This document shows positions 7,281 through 15,002 of a stretch of DNA of 33,747 nucleotides, piece by piece. The position numbers and the translations under genes are program-made. Location of the stretch: contig DGUP01000009.1 of the NCBI GenBank assembly GCA_002394685.1, positions 2,429 to 36,175 of the forward strand, written 5' to 3'. The DNA comes from Treponema sp. UBA4307 (GTDB lineage Bacteria; Spirochaetota; Spirochaetia; Treponematales; Treponemataceae). The notes under the pieces are model-generated. The model made no database searches and was not told the DNA's origin. It worked only from the letters and a program-made list of their open reading frames with translations. Position 1 is the stretch's first letter; every line of letters starts with the position of its first letter.

Positions 7281-8873
7281 ATGGCTTCAACTATTTCTTG
7301 GAACAATCTAAACAAACTTGAAAGCTTTGCAAAACTGAAGGAATTCAAAAATGAAGTTTCCCTCAAGAAAGCATTGGCTGGTGCTGCAGGTGCTAAGCGC
7401 GTTGCAGAATTCTCTATTCCTATGGCAGCTGGACTTACATACAATTATGCTGCAAAACAGGTTAACAAACAGATGATTTCTGTATTCAAGCAGCTTGTAA
7501 AAGAAGGTCAGCTTATTGAAAAATACCAGGCCCTTCTTAACGGTGAAATCATCAACACTGGAGAAAAAAGAATGGTTCTTCACCAGCTTACAAGAGGTCA
7601 GCTGGGAAAGGATGTTATTGTTGACGGTGTAAACAAGAGAGATTTTTACATTAAAGAACAGAAGAAAATTGCTGATTTTGCAAACAAAGTTCACTCCGGA
7701 AAAATCTTAAACGAAAAGGGTGAAAAGTATACAACTGTATGTCAGATAGGTATTGGAGGTTCAGACCTGGGACCACGTGCAATGTACCTTGCACTGGAAA
7801 ACTGGGCTAAGGCAAACAAGACCTTCAAAATGGAAGCACACTTTATTTCAAATGTTGATCCGGATGATGCTGCTTCTGTAACAGCTTCAATCGACTGCTC
7901 AAAGACAATTTTCATTCTTGTATCAAAGAGTGGAACAACTCTTGAAACTCTTACAAATGAATCTTTTGTAAAGGAAATCCTCAAGAGTCAGAAACTTGAT
8001 CCTTCAAAGCATATGATTGCCGTTACATCAGAAACATCACCTCTGGCATCTAACCCTGACTACATGGCAGCTTTCTTCATGGATGATTTCATTGGAGGAC
8101 GCTACTCTTCTACATCAGGTGTAGGCGGAGCAATTCTTTCACTTGCATTTGGTCCAGCAGTATTTGACGCCTTCCTCAAGGGGGCTGCAGAAGCTGATAA
8201 GACTGCAACAGAAAAAGATATTACAAAAAATCCATCTCTCATGGATGCAGTAATCGGTGTTTTTGAACGTAATATTCAGGGATATCCTTCAACAGCAATT
8301 CTTCCATACTCACAGGCACTTTCACGCTTCCCTGCTCACCTTCAGCAGCTGGATATGGAATCAAACGGAAAGTCTGTAAACCGTTTTGGTAAAAAGATTT
8401 CTTACGTAACAGGTCCTGTAATTTTTGGTGAACCTGGAACAAATGGTCAGCATTCATTCTACCAGCTCCTTCACCAGGGAACAAATATCGTTCCTCTCCA
8501 GTTCATTGCATTCCAGCAGAACCAGACAGGAAAGGATATTACAATTCAGGGCTCAAAGAGTCAGGTAAAACTTGCTGCAAATGTTACAGCACAGATTGTA
8601 GCATTTGCCTGCGGTAAAGATGCTGAAGATCCAAACAAATTCTTCCAGGGCGAAAGACCTTCAAGCCTTATCTGGGGCAAGCAGGTTAATCCTGAAACAT
8701 TGGGAGCACTTCTTGCACATTACGAAAACAAGGTAATGTTCCAGGGCTTCCTCTGGAATGTAAATTCATTTGACCAGGAAGGTGTTCAGCTGGGTAAAAC
8801 TCTTGCAAAGACAGTTCTTTCCGGTAAAATGGATGGAGCTCTCAAGGCTTACGCAGATCTTCTTATTAAATAA
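7281..8873 (+). CDS. pgi: Glucose-6-phosphate isomerase
   Basis: This cytoplasmic enzyme of 530 residues interconverts glucose-6-phosphate and fructose-6-phosphate in glycolysis and gluconeogenesis. Family landmarks are present in order: G-I-G-G-S-D-L-G-P-R near 157 (phosphate-binding region), S-K-S-G-T-T-L-E-T near 213, G-G-R-Y-S-S-T-S near 277, and E-P-G-T-N-G-Q-H-S-F-Y-Q near 383. The active-site Glu would be the one at the start of that last motif and the catalytic His lies in it. The length lies between short Bacillus-type (about 450) and long E. coli-type (549) enzymes. The ATG has AAGGA nine bases upstream. The promoter is not clear: TTGCGC (7224) with TTAAAT is a weak candidate. It is monocistronic, ended by the hairpin at 8903-8953. 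Confidence 0.95.
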   Translation: MASTISWNNLNKLESFAKLKEFKNEVSLKKALAGAAGAKRVAEFSIPMAAGLTYNYAAKQVNKQMISVFKQLVKEGQLIEKYQALLNGEIINTGEKRMVLHQLTRGQLGKDVIVDGVNKRDFYIKEQKKIADFANKVHSGKILNEKGEKYTTVCQIGIGGSDLGPRAMYLALENWAKANKTFKMEAHFISNVDPDDAASVTASIDCSKTIFILVSKSGTTLETLTNESFVKEILKSQKLDPSKHMIAVTSETSPLASNPDYMAAFFMDDFIGGRYSSTSGVGGAILSLAFGPAVFDAFLKGAAEADKTATEKDITKNPSLMDAVIGVFERNIQGYPSTAILPYSQALSRFPAHLQQLDMESNGKSVNRFGKKISYVTGPVIFGEPGTNGQHSFYQLLHQGTNIVPLQFIAFQQNQTGKDITIQGSKSQVKLAANVTAQIVAFACGKDAEDPNKFFQGERPSSLIWGKQVNPETLGALLAHYENKVMFQGFLWNVNSFDQEGVQLGKTLAKTVLSGKMDGALKAYADLLIK

Positions 8874-8902
8874 ACATCATTCTTTGGGATGATATAATGA
8901 AG

Positions 8903-8953
8903 GCCGTTTCTGATAAAAATGCTGAACTGTGTTTTTAAGAAACGGCTTTTTTA
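8903..8953 (+). terminator. pgi terminator
   Basis: A perfect 9-bp stem (GCCGTTTCT / AGAAACGGC) encloses a 26-nt loop and is followed by a run of seven to eight T residues. It lies 30 nt past the pgi stop. Confidence 0.8.
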
Positions 8954-8994
8954 TTAAAAAAAACATTAAAAAAAATCCCCTTTACATAAAAAGA

Positions 8995-9025
8995 TTGTCA
9001 CCATCCCCCTTTTCCGTGTTATAAT
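8995..9025 (+). promoter_or_regulatory. Promoter of the 199-residue lipoprotein gene
   Basis: A perfect extended -10 (TGTTATAAT, 9017-9025) stands 19 bp after TTGTCA (8995-9000). The long spacer is offset by the extended -10. Transcription should start near 9032, leaving a leader of about 70 nt. Confidence 0.6.
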
Positions 9026-9037
9026 TAAGAGCTTTCA

Positions 9038-9070
9038 AAGTTACCTCAGAAAACTTAAACTTTTCGAGGT
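9038..9070 (+). other. Structured 5' leader with two competing hairpins
   Basis: Bases 9043-9053 can pair with 9061-9070 (ten base pairs, one bulged A, 7-nt loop). Alternatively AAGTT at 9038-9042 can pair with AACTT at 9052-9056. The two pairings exclude each other. The Shine-Dalgarno (ACGGAG) lies about 20 nt downstream and is not masked by either. Confidence 0.4.
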
Positions 9071-9100
9071 TCCCAATAATTATTTTAACGGAGTATTATT

Positions 9101-9700
9101 ATGTTCAATAAAAGTAAAATGCTTATTCTCGCAGCAAGTATTCTTGCAGCAGCAGTGACTTTTTCGGCCTGTAATTCAACAGATCCAAATGCAGATCTTT
9201 ATTCCTTCAGCTCACTGGACCTTCTGGTAACAAATGAATATATCAAGGATAATGACAGCCAGAAAGAAATCGATGCACTTAACTGGCTTTACGAAGGATT
9301 TAAGCCGGCCGCAATTGACTGGGGTAAAAAGAAAGGCTTAAATGCAGCTTCAATTGACGACACAAATCGTAAGGTAAAATTTCAGGAAATAGAAATTGAT
9401 GCAGGAGATGCGGGAAAATATTATGCTGACATTACAGTTCACCTTGCAGTAGAAAATCCATATTCAGTTCAGAAGGATGAAGAAACCTACACTGAAAAGA
9501 ATACAAACGTATGGGTTCTTGTCACCTATGATAATTTTTCAGTTACTGCAAAAAAGAGAGCCTTGAAAGATTCTGAATATGCATCTCTGGAAACTGCCGC
9601 AAATGAATTAAATGCATCCCTTCAGACTGCAATTAATGATGCTATAAAAAACCGCCGCAACAGTGAGGAATACAAAGCTCAATCATTCTATGTAGAATAA
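9101..9700 (+). CDS. Lipoprotein of unknown function
   Basis: This 199-residue protein has a lipoprotein signal peptide: a basic start, a hydrophobic run rich in Ala, and T-F-S-A-C as a spirochaete-type lipobox with the lipidated Cys at residue 24. The mature part starts with an Asn/Asp-rich linker and continues as a soluble alpha/beta domain. A helical stretch (residues about 47-65), a central beta-rich part (about 85-145), and a C-terminal Ala/Asn-rich helix ending in a charged K-N-R-R-N-S-E-E follow. I do not recognise a family. It is probably anchored in a membrane and faces the periplasm or surface. The Shine-Dalgarno is ACGGAG. The gene stands alone between its own promoter and a pair of terminators. 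Confidence 0.75.
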   Translation: MFNKSKMLILAASILAAAVTFSACNSTDPNADLYSFSSLDLLVTNEYIKDNDSQKEIDALNWLYEGFKPAAIDWGKKKGLNAASIDDTNRKVKFQEIEIDAGDAGKYYADITVHLAVENPYSVQKDEETYTEKNTNVWVLVTYDNFSVTAKKRALKDSEYASLETAANELNASLQTAINDAIKNRRNSEEYKAQSFYVE

Positions 9701-9718
9701 AAGTTTCCGCTATTAACC

Positions 9719-9748
9719 AGGGGGGTATTTTTGTATGGCCCCCTTTAT
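9719..9748 (+). terminator. Possible first terminator after the lipoprotein gene
   Basis: A five- to six-base G run (9720-9725) can pair with CCCCC at 9739-9743 across a loop of 13-14 bases, followed by TTTATT. The T-tract is short, so it may be weak. A second hairpin lies downstream. Confidence 0.45.
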
Positions 9749-9793
9749 TCACTGCAATTATCTGGACTAAAAAAAGAAACATTAAACAAAAAG

Positions 9794-9850
9794 AGCCGCC
9801 TTTTGTAATTTACTTCAACTGAAGTGCATTACATAAAAGCGGCTTTTTTA
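9794..9850. terminator. Bidirectional terminator between lipoprotein gene and ilvD
   Basis: A long imperfect hairpin of about 20 pairs has arms beginning AGCCGC (9794-9799) and ending GCGGCT (9839-9844), with inner pairs down to ACTTC-AACT-GAAGT. The plus strand continues with TTTTTTATTTT and the minus strand with CTTTTTGTTT, so it can end both converging transcripts. Confidence 0.85.
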
Positions 9851-9870
9851 TTTTCAATGTTTTATTTCAG

Positions 9871-11559
9871 TTACTGAAGGATTGCACCCTTATCAGCAGA
9901 AGAAACCAGCTTAGCATAACGGGCAAGATATCCTGTTTTTACTTTTGGTTCAGGACATACCCATTTTGCCTTACGGGCAGCAAGTTCTTCATCACTTACT
10001 TCAAGATGAATCTTGTAGTTATTAATATCAAGAGTAATCATGTCACCCTCTTCAACCAATGCAATAGGACCACCAACAGCAGCTTCTGGTGAACAGTGGC
10101 CTAAAGAAGCTCCACGTGTTGCTCCAGAGAAACGACCATCTGTAATTAAGGCAACCTGCTTATCAAGGCCCTGACCTGCAAGAGCGGCAGTTACTGCAAG
10201 CATTTCACGCATACCAGGTCCACCCTTAGGTCCTTCATAACGGATAACTACTACATCACCAGGATGAATCTGAGCCTTTTGAACTGCTTCCATAGCCTGA
10301 CTTTCATCATCAAATACACGTGCCGGACCTGTGTGATGCATAAGCTCTTTTGCACATGCAGAACGCTTTACTACGGTTCCGTCAGGTGCAAGATTTCCAA
10401 AGAGGATTGCAATTCCACCGTTGTCAGAGAAAGGATTTTCAATTGGTCTGAGGATTTCCGGATTGCGGTTTTTAACACCTGCAATATTTTCTGCAATAGT
10501 TTTTCCTGTAGCAGTAATGAGATTTGTGTTAATAAGATTTTTCTTTGCAAGTTCAGCAAGAACGGCCTGTACACCACCTGCATCATTTAATTCACACATA
10601 AAAGTGTGTCCTGCAGGAGCCAGATGACAAAGATTTGGTGTATGTTCAGAAATCTCATTTACTTCATGCAAATCAATTTCAAGGCCTGCTTCATGAGCAA
10701 TTGCAGGAAGGTGAAGCATTGTATTTGATGAACAGCCCAAAGCCATATCTGCAGCAAGACCATTTCTGAAGTTCTCTTTTGTCATCATCTGACGGGCTGT
10801 AATTCCCTTTTTGTAAAGGTTCATAACGGCCATACCGGCGTGTTTTGCAAGAGCAATGCGCTCTCCTGTTACGGCAGGAATTGTTCCGTTACCTGGAAGT
10901 CCAAGCCCCAGAACTTCAGTAAGACAGTTCATTGAATTTGCAGTAAACATACCTGAGCAGGCACCACAACCAGGACAGGCAGAATGTTCCATTTCTTTCA
11001 GCTGCTCTTCAGTAATTTTACCTACAGCAAGACCACCTACAGCTTCAAACATATCTGTAAGGGAAAGATTTTTTCCTGAATAAGGATTTGAAGGATCATT
11101 TCCTGGTAAATGTCCAGGCATCATTGGACCGCCAGAAACAAATACAGTTGGGAGATCAAGACGAGCTGCAGCCATAAGCATGCCAGGCACAATCTTGTCA
11201 CAGTTTGGAATCATTACCAGAGCATCAAACTGATGAGCTTTTGCAACACATTCTACAGAGTCTGCAATCAGTTCACGAGTAACCAGTGAATATTTCATTC
11301 CTTCATGGCCCATGGCAATTCCATCACAAACGCCAATTGCAGGGAATTCGATTGGAGTTCCTCCAGCCATTCTTACACCAGCTTTCACGGCTTCTGAAAT
11401 ACGATCCAGTTCAATGTGACCTGGAATCAATTCATTTTTAGCACAGATAATGCCAACCAAAGGCTGATTCAATTCTTCATCTGTATAACCAGATGCATAA
11501 AAAAGTGAACGATGTGGAGCGCGTGCTACACCTTTTGTAGCGTTATCGCTTTTTTTCAT
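9871..11559 (-). CDS. ilvD: Dihydroxy-acid dehydratase
   Basis: This iron-sulphur dehydratase converts 2,3-dihydroxy-isovalerate and 2,3-dihydroxy-3-methylvalerate to the 2-oxo acids of valine, leucine and isoleucine biosynthesis. The 562-residue length is normal. Cluster-ligand motifs are I-P-N-C-D-K-I-V-P-G-M and C-P-G-C-G-A-C-S-G-M-F-T-A-N-S-M, and a Cys in G-I-I-C-A-K-N-E-L-I-P-G-H fills the first position. The C-terminal half has the usual G-R-F-S-G-A-T-R-G region. The ATG has the Shine-Dalgarno GAGGT. No other ilv or leu gene is in the window. It lies 51 nt behind a small membrane-protein gene on the same strand with no obvious terminator between them, so the two are probably co-transcribed. 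Confidence 0.95.
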   Translation of the reverse strand: MKKSDNATKGVARAPHRSLFYASGYTDEELNQPLVGIICAKNELIPGHIELDRISEAVKAGVRMAGGTPIEFPAIGVCDGIAMGHEGMKYSLVTRELIADSVECVAKAHQFDALVMIPNCDKIVPGMLMAAARLDLPTVFVSGGPMMPGHLPGNDPSNPYSGKNLSLTDMFEAVGGLAVGKITEEQLKEMEHSACPGCGACSGMFTANSMNCLTEVLGLGLPGNGTIPAVTGERIALAKHAGMAVMNLYKKGITARQMMTKENFRNGLAADMALGCSSNTMLHLPAIAHEAGLEIDLHEVNEISEHTPNLCHLAPAGHTFMCELNDAGGVQAVLAELAKKNLINTNLITATGKTIAENIAGVKNRNPEILRPIENPFSDNGGIAILFGNLAPDGTVVKRSACAKELMHHTGPARVFDDESQAMEAVQKAQIHPGDVVVIRYEGPKGGPGMREMLAVTAALAGQGLDKQVALITDGRFSGATRGASLGHCSPEAAVGGPIALVEEGDMITLDINNYKIHLEVSDEELAARKAKWVCPEPKVKTGYLARYAKLVSSADKGAILQ

Positions 11560-11610
11560 ACAATTACCTCGAATTTTTGTAGAATATTTTTTGCAGACTT
11601 AGTCTGAATC

Positions 11611-11964
11611 TTAAAGAGTATATGGATTATCAGCAGATCCATCTTCAAAGAAATCCTGAATGCCATTAAAGAAATCTTCGAATCCATCAAATCCGTCAAA
11701 TCCATGAAAATTCCAGGTTGCATTGGAAAGACCTGCAACACAAGCCCAGCATGCGGCAGTTATTAAAATTCCAAGAACAACTGCAATAATGCCCGTTATT
11801 AATCCGGCCCTGCACATTCCTTTGCGACTAGTATTATTTTTTAATTCTATAGAAGCAAAAATAATTGCCAGGATTCCTAAAAGTGCTCCCAAAAAAGCAA
11901 CAAAATTACCATTAATTGAGAACACAAGTCCAATAATTCCTAAGACAAGAGAAGCAACAGCCAT
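11611..11964 (-). CDS. Small membrane protein, DUF4190-like
   Basis: This 117-residue protein has about three membrane segments (roughly residues 2-17, 21-41 and 53-77). Gly/Ala/Ile-rich sequences such as A-S-L-V-L-G-I-I-G-L-V resemble DUF4190-type proteins. A short basic loop (K-N-N-T-S-R-K-G) separates the second and third spans. The C-terminal 35 residues are soluble, acidic and aromatic, with three near-repeats of G-F-D/E (H-G-F-D-G-F-D-G-F-E-D-F-F). Start: ATG with GGAGA nine bases upstream. It precedes ilvD and shares its promoter. Function unknown; there is no evident link to amino-acid synthesis. Confidence 0.65.
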   Translation of the reverse strand: MAVASLVLGIIGLVFSINGNFVAFLGALLGILAIIFASIELKNNTSRKGMCRAGLITGIIAVVLGILITAACWACVAGLSNATWNFHGFDGFDGFEDFFNGIQDFFEDGSADNPYTL

Positions 11965-11999
11965 TTTTTATCTCCAGTTACCCTTGGGGCAGATAATAT

Positions 12000-12028
12000 T
12001 TTATATAATCAAAATAAATAATTTTGAA
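12000..12028 (-). promoter_or_regulatory. Promoter for the small membrane protein and ilvD
   Basis: On the minus strand, TTCAAA (12023-12028) and TATAAA (12000-12005) are separated by exactly 17 bp, with AT-rich flanks. Transcription would start near 11993, about 30 nt before the ATG. Confidence 0.5.
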
Positions 12029-12082
12029 TCTATTTTACGTCATCAATCTATTAAAATCAACAATATGAATAAAATGAAAGTC

Positions 12083-12111
12083 TTAAATAATCATTATTTT
12101 TTCTATATAAT
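12083..12111 (+). promoter_or_regulatory. Promoter of addB-addA
   Basis: A perfect TATAAT (12106-12111) lies 17 bp after TTAAAT (12083-12088). The start codon of addB is 27 bp downstream with AAGGA as Shine-Dalgarno. The intergenic region is very AT-rich. Confidence 0.5.
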
Positions 12112-12137
12112 AAACTATTACAACAAGGAATTTTAAC

Positions 12138-14999
12138 ATGAAAAATTTAATTGAAGAATGTCTTTTACAGCATATCAGTGAAGAAAACGCAATATTTGTT
12201 TTTCCTACTCAAATTGCAGCAGAAATGTGGTCAGACCGGATAATAGAAATTTCTCCGGTAAAAGCAGTGGCTATGGAAAGATTTATTGCATGGGATGATT
12301 TTAAGGGGGCATCAATCAGAAGTAGTCAGAAAGATAAAAGCTCAGTTCCAGGAACCATGCGAAAGATTTTTTCAGAAGTACTTCTGGAGGAAAACAAAAA
12401 GACTCCTTTTCTTAAAAGTATTATTCTCCCCCAGTTTGTAAAATATAGTAAAAGCTTTTCTTCATATATTTCTTCCATTCTTCCATCCTTAAAATTATGG
12501 AAAACCTATTTTGAAAAATCCAACAGAGAAGCAGATGAAGAAGATGAAGATCTGATGGAAATTTTCACCCGTTATAAAAGATTTCTTGATGACAATATGC
12601 TTTTTGATCCTGCCTGGGAAGAACCTCCCTTTATTCCAGATTCAAATCATTACTACGTTTTTTTTCCAGAAATCTTAAGTGACTATACGGAATATAAAAA
12701 GATTCTTGAAGGTTCAAAAAAGGATATTACAATTATTTCTTTCGATGATCTTTCAAATGAAGAGAATCAGGTTTTGACAAATCAAAAGGTAAATTTTTTC
12801 CGTGATTCCAGGAGTGAAATAAAATACCTTTGTCTTTATTTAAGGAAACTCCATGCTGATGGAGTTAAATGGAATGAAATTGCAGTTAGCGTTCCGGACA
12901 TTGATTCTTATGGCCCTTATCTTGAAAGAGATTTTAAGCTGTACAATATTCCTTATCTTTCACGAAATGCAAAAGCTCTTAGCTTGAACAGAGCAGGTCA
13001 GTTTTTTTCTGAAATTGAAAATTGTATTTCAAATAATTTTGCTTTTAATGATGTAAAAAGCCTCCTTTTAAATTCAAACATTCCCTGGAAGAATCAAGAT
13101 TTGATTCAGGAGTTCATAAAGTTTGGTCAGGAAAATAACTGTATTTGTTCATATAACTATAAAAATAAATTTCATGATGTATGGCTTGAATCTTTTAAAA
13201 ATTCAAAAGTAACTGATCCCGGCCAGGCATTACTTATAAGCCGTTTGAAGGATTTTTATACAAGCCTTAAACACTCACTTGAAAAATTTACAAAGGCAGA
13301 ATCCTTTGATGAAATAAGAAAAATTTATTTTAAATTCAGAAGCACTTTTCTGGATGAAGATAATTTCTTACCGGAAGCTGATCTTATCATCAGCCGTGAA
13401 ATTTCTGAACTTGGAACTTTAACGGATCTTGAAAAAAACTTTCCACAGTATAAAGTTCCCTCACCTTTTTCATTTTTTATTTCTTACCTGGATGGGGTTT
13501 CATATCTTGCACAGACAAAAATTGAAGGAGTAAGAATTTTATCATACAAGACTGCGGCTACAGCACCTTTTAAATGTCACATAATTGTAGATTCAAGTCA
13601 GGCTTCTCTTTCTGTGATTTATTCAAAACTAGGTTTTCTCCGGGAGGATAAGCGGAAGGAATTGAAACTCACAGATGAAAATGTTTCTGATAATTTTATA
13701 AAACTCTATTCAATGAACTCTCAGCTACCCGTTTACTTTTCAGTTTCTGCAAAAAACTTTACAGGTTATTCACAAACTTATTCTTCTCTTGAAGAAGTGG
13801 ATCATTCAAATTCTGATTCAGAAAATTATAAGAATGAAAAGAATTTTCCAGATATTCTCAGACAGGAAAAAGATTTTATTTCAGAAGGAAGTAATAGTCT
13901 TTTGCCGGAAAAACTTTTTGACTGGCAGAAGGAATCTTTTGAACGCTGGAAAAATAATTCTTTTACAAAAAAAGAAAAAGATTTTGATTCAACAAATCTT
14001 CTTCATCAAATTATGCTGGAATCTGATCAGTATAAAGAAATTCCAGAAACAAACATAAAGATTCTTAAAGCTTCTAAAACTTCACTTTCACAGTATTTTG
14101 ATTGTCCCCGGGAATATCTATTCAATTATGCCCTTAATCTGGAAGAAGAAAATAATGAAGCAAATTTAATTGATCAGTTTGCAGTAGGAAATCTTTATCA
14201 TTCTATTTTTGAAAATTACATGAACATTCTCAAAGAAAATAATTTACCTATTTTTGCAAATGAATTCGATCTTGGAGAAAAATATGAAGAATTTCACAAG
14301 CAGGCTCTTGAAGAGGCAATTGACAACTCAAATCTTTCATATCTTGCAAAAGAACAGCTGAGGGCTATGAAAGAAGCCATTCATTCTATCTCAAGTAATT
14401 CCCTGACACATTTTTCAAATATTTTCCTTGGGCTTAAAGTTTACGGAACTGAAATCGGACTCAGAAAAATTGATAAAGAAAACAATCTTTTGATTAACGG
14501 AAGGGCAGATTTAATTTTACGACGCCAGCAGTCAAATCAACTTTATCTTATTGATTACAAAATTAAGTCCATGCCAGATAATTTATATGCATCTAATGAA
14601 GAGGGATCAGATCCATTAACAGAATGCATTGATTTACAGATGCCATTGTATTTATATATTCTTGAAGACCTGCATGATGAAAATACAGAAGATAATTCTT
14701 ACAAAATAACAAAAGGTAGAAAAATAGAAAATGTTTGTTTTTACAGTATTCTGGATTGTAAAGTAAAAGCCCTTTATGGAGAAGAACTTGCAGAAAGAAT
14801 TCGAATTAAAGATAAATTGTTTAACCGTGACGACTTTGATAAATCAATGGATGTTTTTCATAAACAGTTAAATAATTTTTCTGAACTAGTACATAATGAT
14901 AACTTTTCAATTAATCCTGAAATTCAGACTTTTGAAAAATGTTCAGGCTGTGATTACAAAAGTATATGCAGAAGAAGTTTTACTGTAGCTAAGGAATAA
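12138..14999 (+). CDS. addB: AddB-like recombination nuclease subunit
   Basis: This is the second subunit of an AddAB-type complex that processes double-strand breaks for RecA. The 953-residue protein ends in a RecB-family nuclease: G-R-A-D791 and L-I-D806-Y-K808 form the metal site. An iron-sulphur staple is given by C656 and C935-x2-C938-x5-C944, which has the same C-x2-C-x5-C spacing as Bacillus AddB. The N-terminus (A-I-F-V-F-P-T-Q) resembles the P-T-R segment of AddB proteins that lack a Walker A, and no G-x-G-K-T/S is present. This subunit is therefore expected to have no ATP-driven motor and may only recognise sequence and cut. The Shine-Dalgarno is AAGGA. It is followed after 3 nt by addA. 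Regions 300-600 are too divergent to assign by eye. Confidence 0.87.
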   Translation: MKNLIEECLLQHISEENAIFVFPTQIAAEMWSDRIIEISPVKAVAMERFIAWDDFKGASIRSSQKDKSSVPGTMRKIFSEVLLEENKKTPFLKSIILPQFVKYSKSFSSYISSILPSLKLWKTYFEKSNREADEEDEDLMEIFTRYKRFLDDNMLFDPAWEEPPFIPDSNHYYVFFPEILSDYTEYKKILEGSKKDITIISFDDLSNEENQVLTNQKVNFFRDSRSEIKYLCLYLRKLHADGVKWNEIAVSVPDIDSYGPYLERDFKLYNIPYLSRNAKALSLNRAGQFFSEIENCISNNFAFNDVKSLLLNSNIPWKNQDLIQEFIKFGQENNCICSYNYKNKFHDVWLESFKNSKVTDPGQALLISRLKDFYTSLKHSLEKFTKAESFDEIRKIYFKFRSTFLDEDNFLPEADLIISREISELGTLTDLEKNFPQYKVPSPFSFFISYLDGVSYLAQTKIEGVRILSYKTAATAPFKCHIIVDSSQASLSVIYSKLGFLREDKRKELKLTDENVSDNFIKLYSMNSQLPVYFSVSAKNFTGYSQTYSSLEEVDHSNSDSENYKNEKNFPDILRQEKDFISEGSNSLLPEKLFDWQKESFERWKNNSFTKKEKDFDSTNLLHQIMLESDQYKEIPETNIKILKASKTSLSQYFDCPREYLFNYALNLEEENNEANLIDQFAVGNLYHSIFENYMNILKENNLPIFANEFDLGEKYEEFHKQALEEAIDNSNLSYLAKEQLRAMKEAIHSISSNSLTHFSNIFLGLKVYGTEIGLRKIDKENNLLINGRADLILRRQQSNQLYLIDYKIKSMPDNLYASNEEGSDPLTECIDLQMPLYLYILEDLHDENTEDNSYKITKGRKIENVCFYSILDCKVKALYGEELAERIRIKDKLFNRDDFDKSMDVFHKQLNNFSELVHNDNFSINPEIQTFEKCSGCDYKSICRRSFTVAKE

Positions 15000-15002
15000 A
15001 AT

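Noticed and set aside
11680..11706. Short near-repeats of AATCCATCAA type
   Set aside because: They encode the G-F-D repeats in the tail of the small membrane protein and are not a DNA-level repeat array.
14881..14896. GAACTAGTACA, resembling half of an E. coli trp operator
   Set aside because: It sits inside the addB coding sequence, is not palindromic as a whole, and is far from any promoter.
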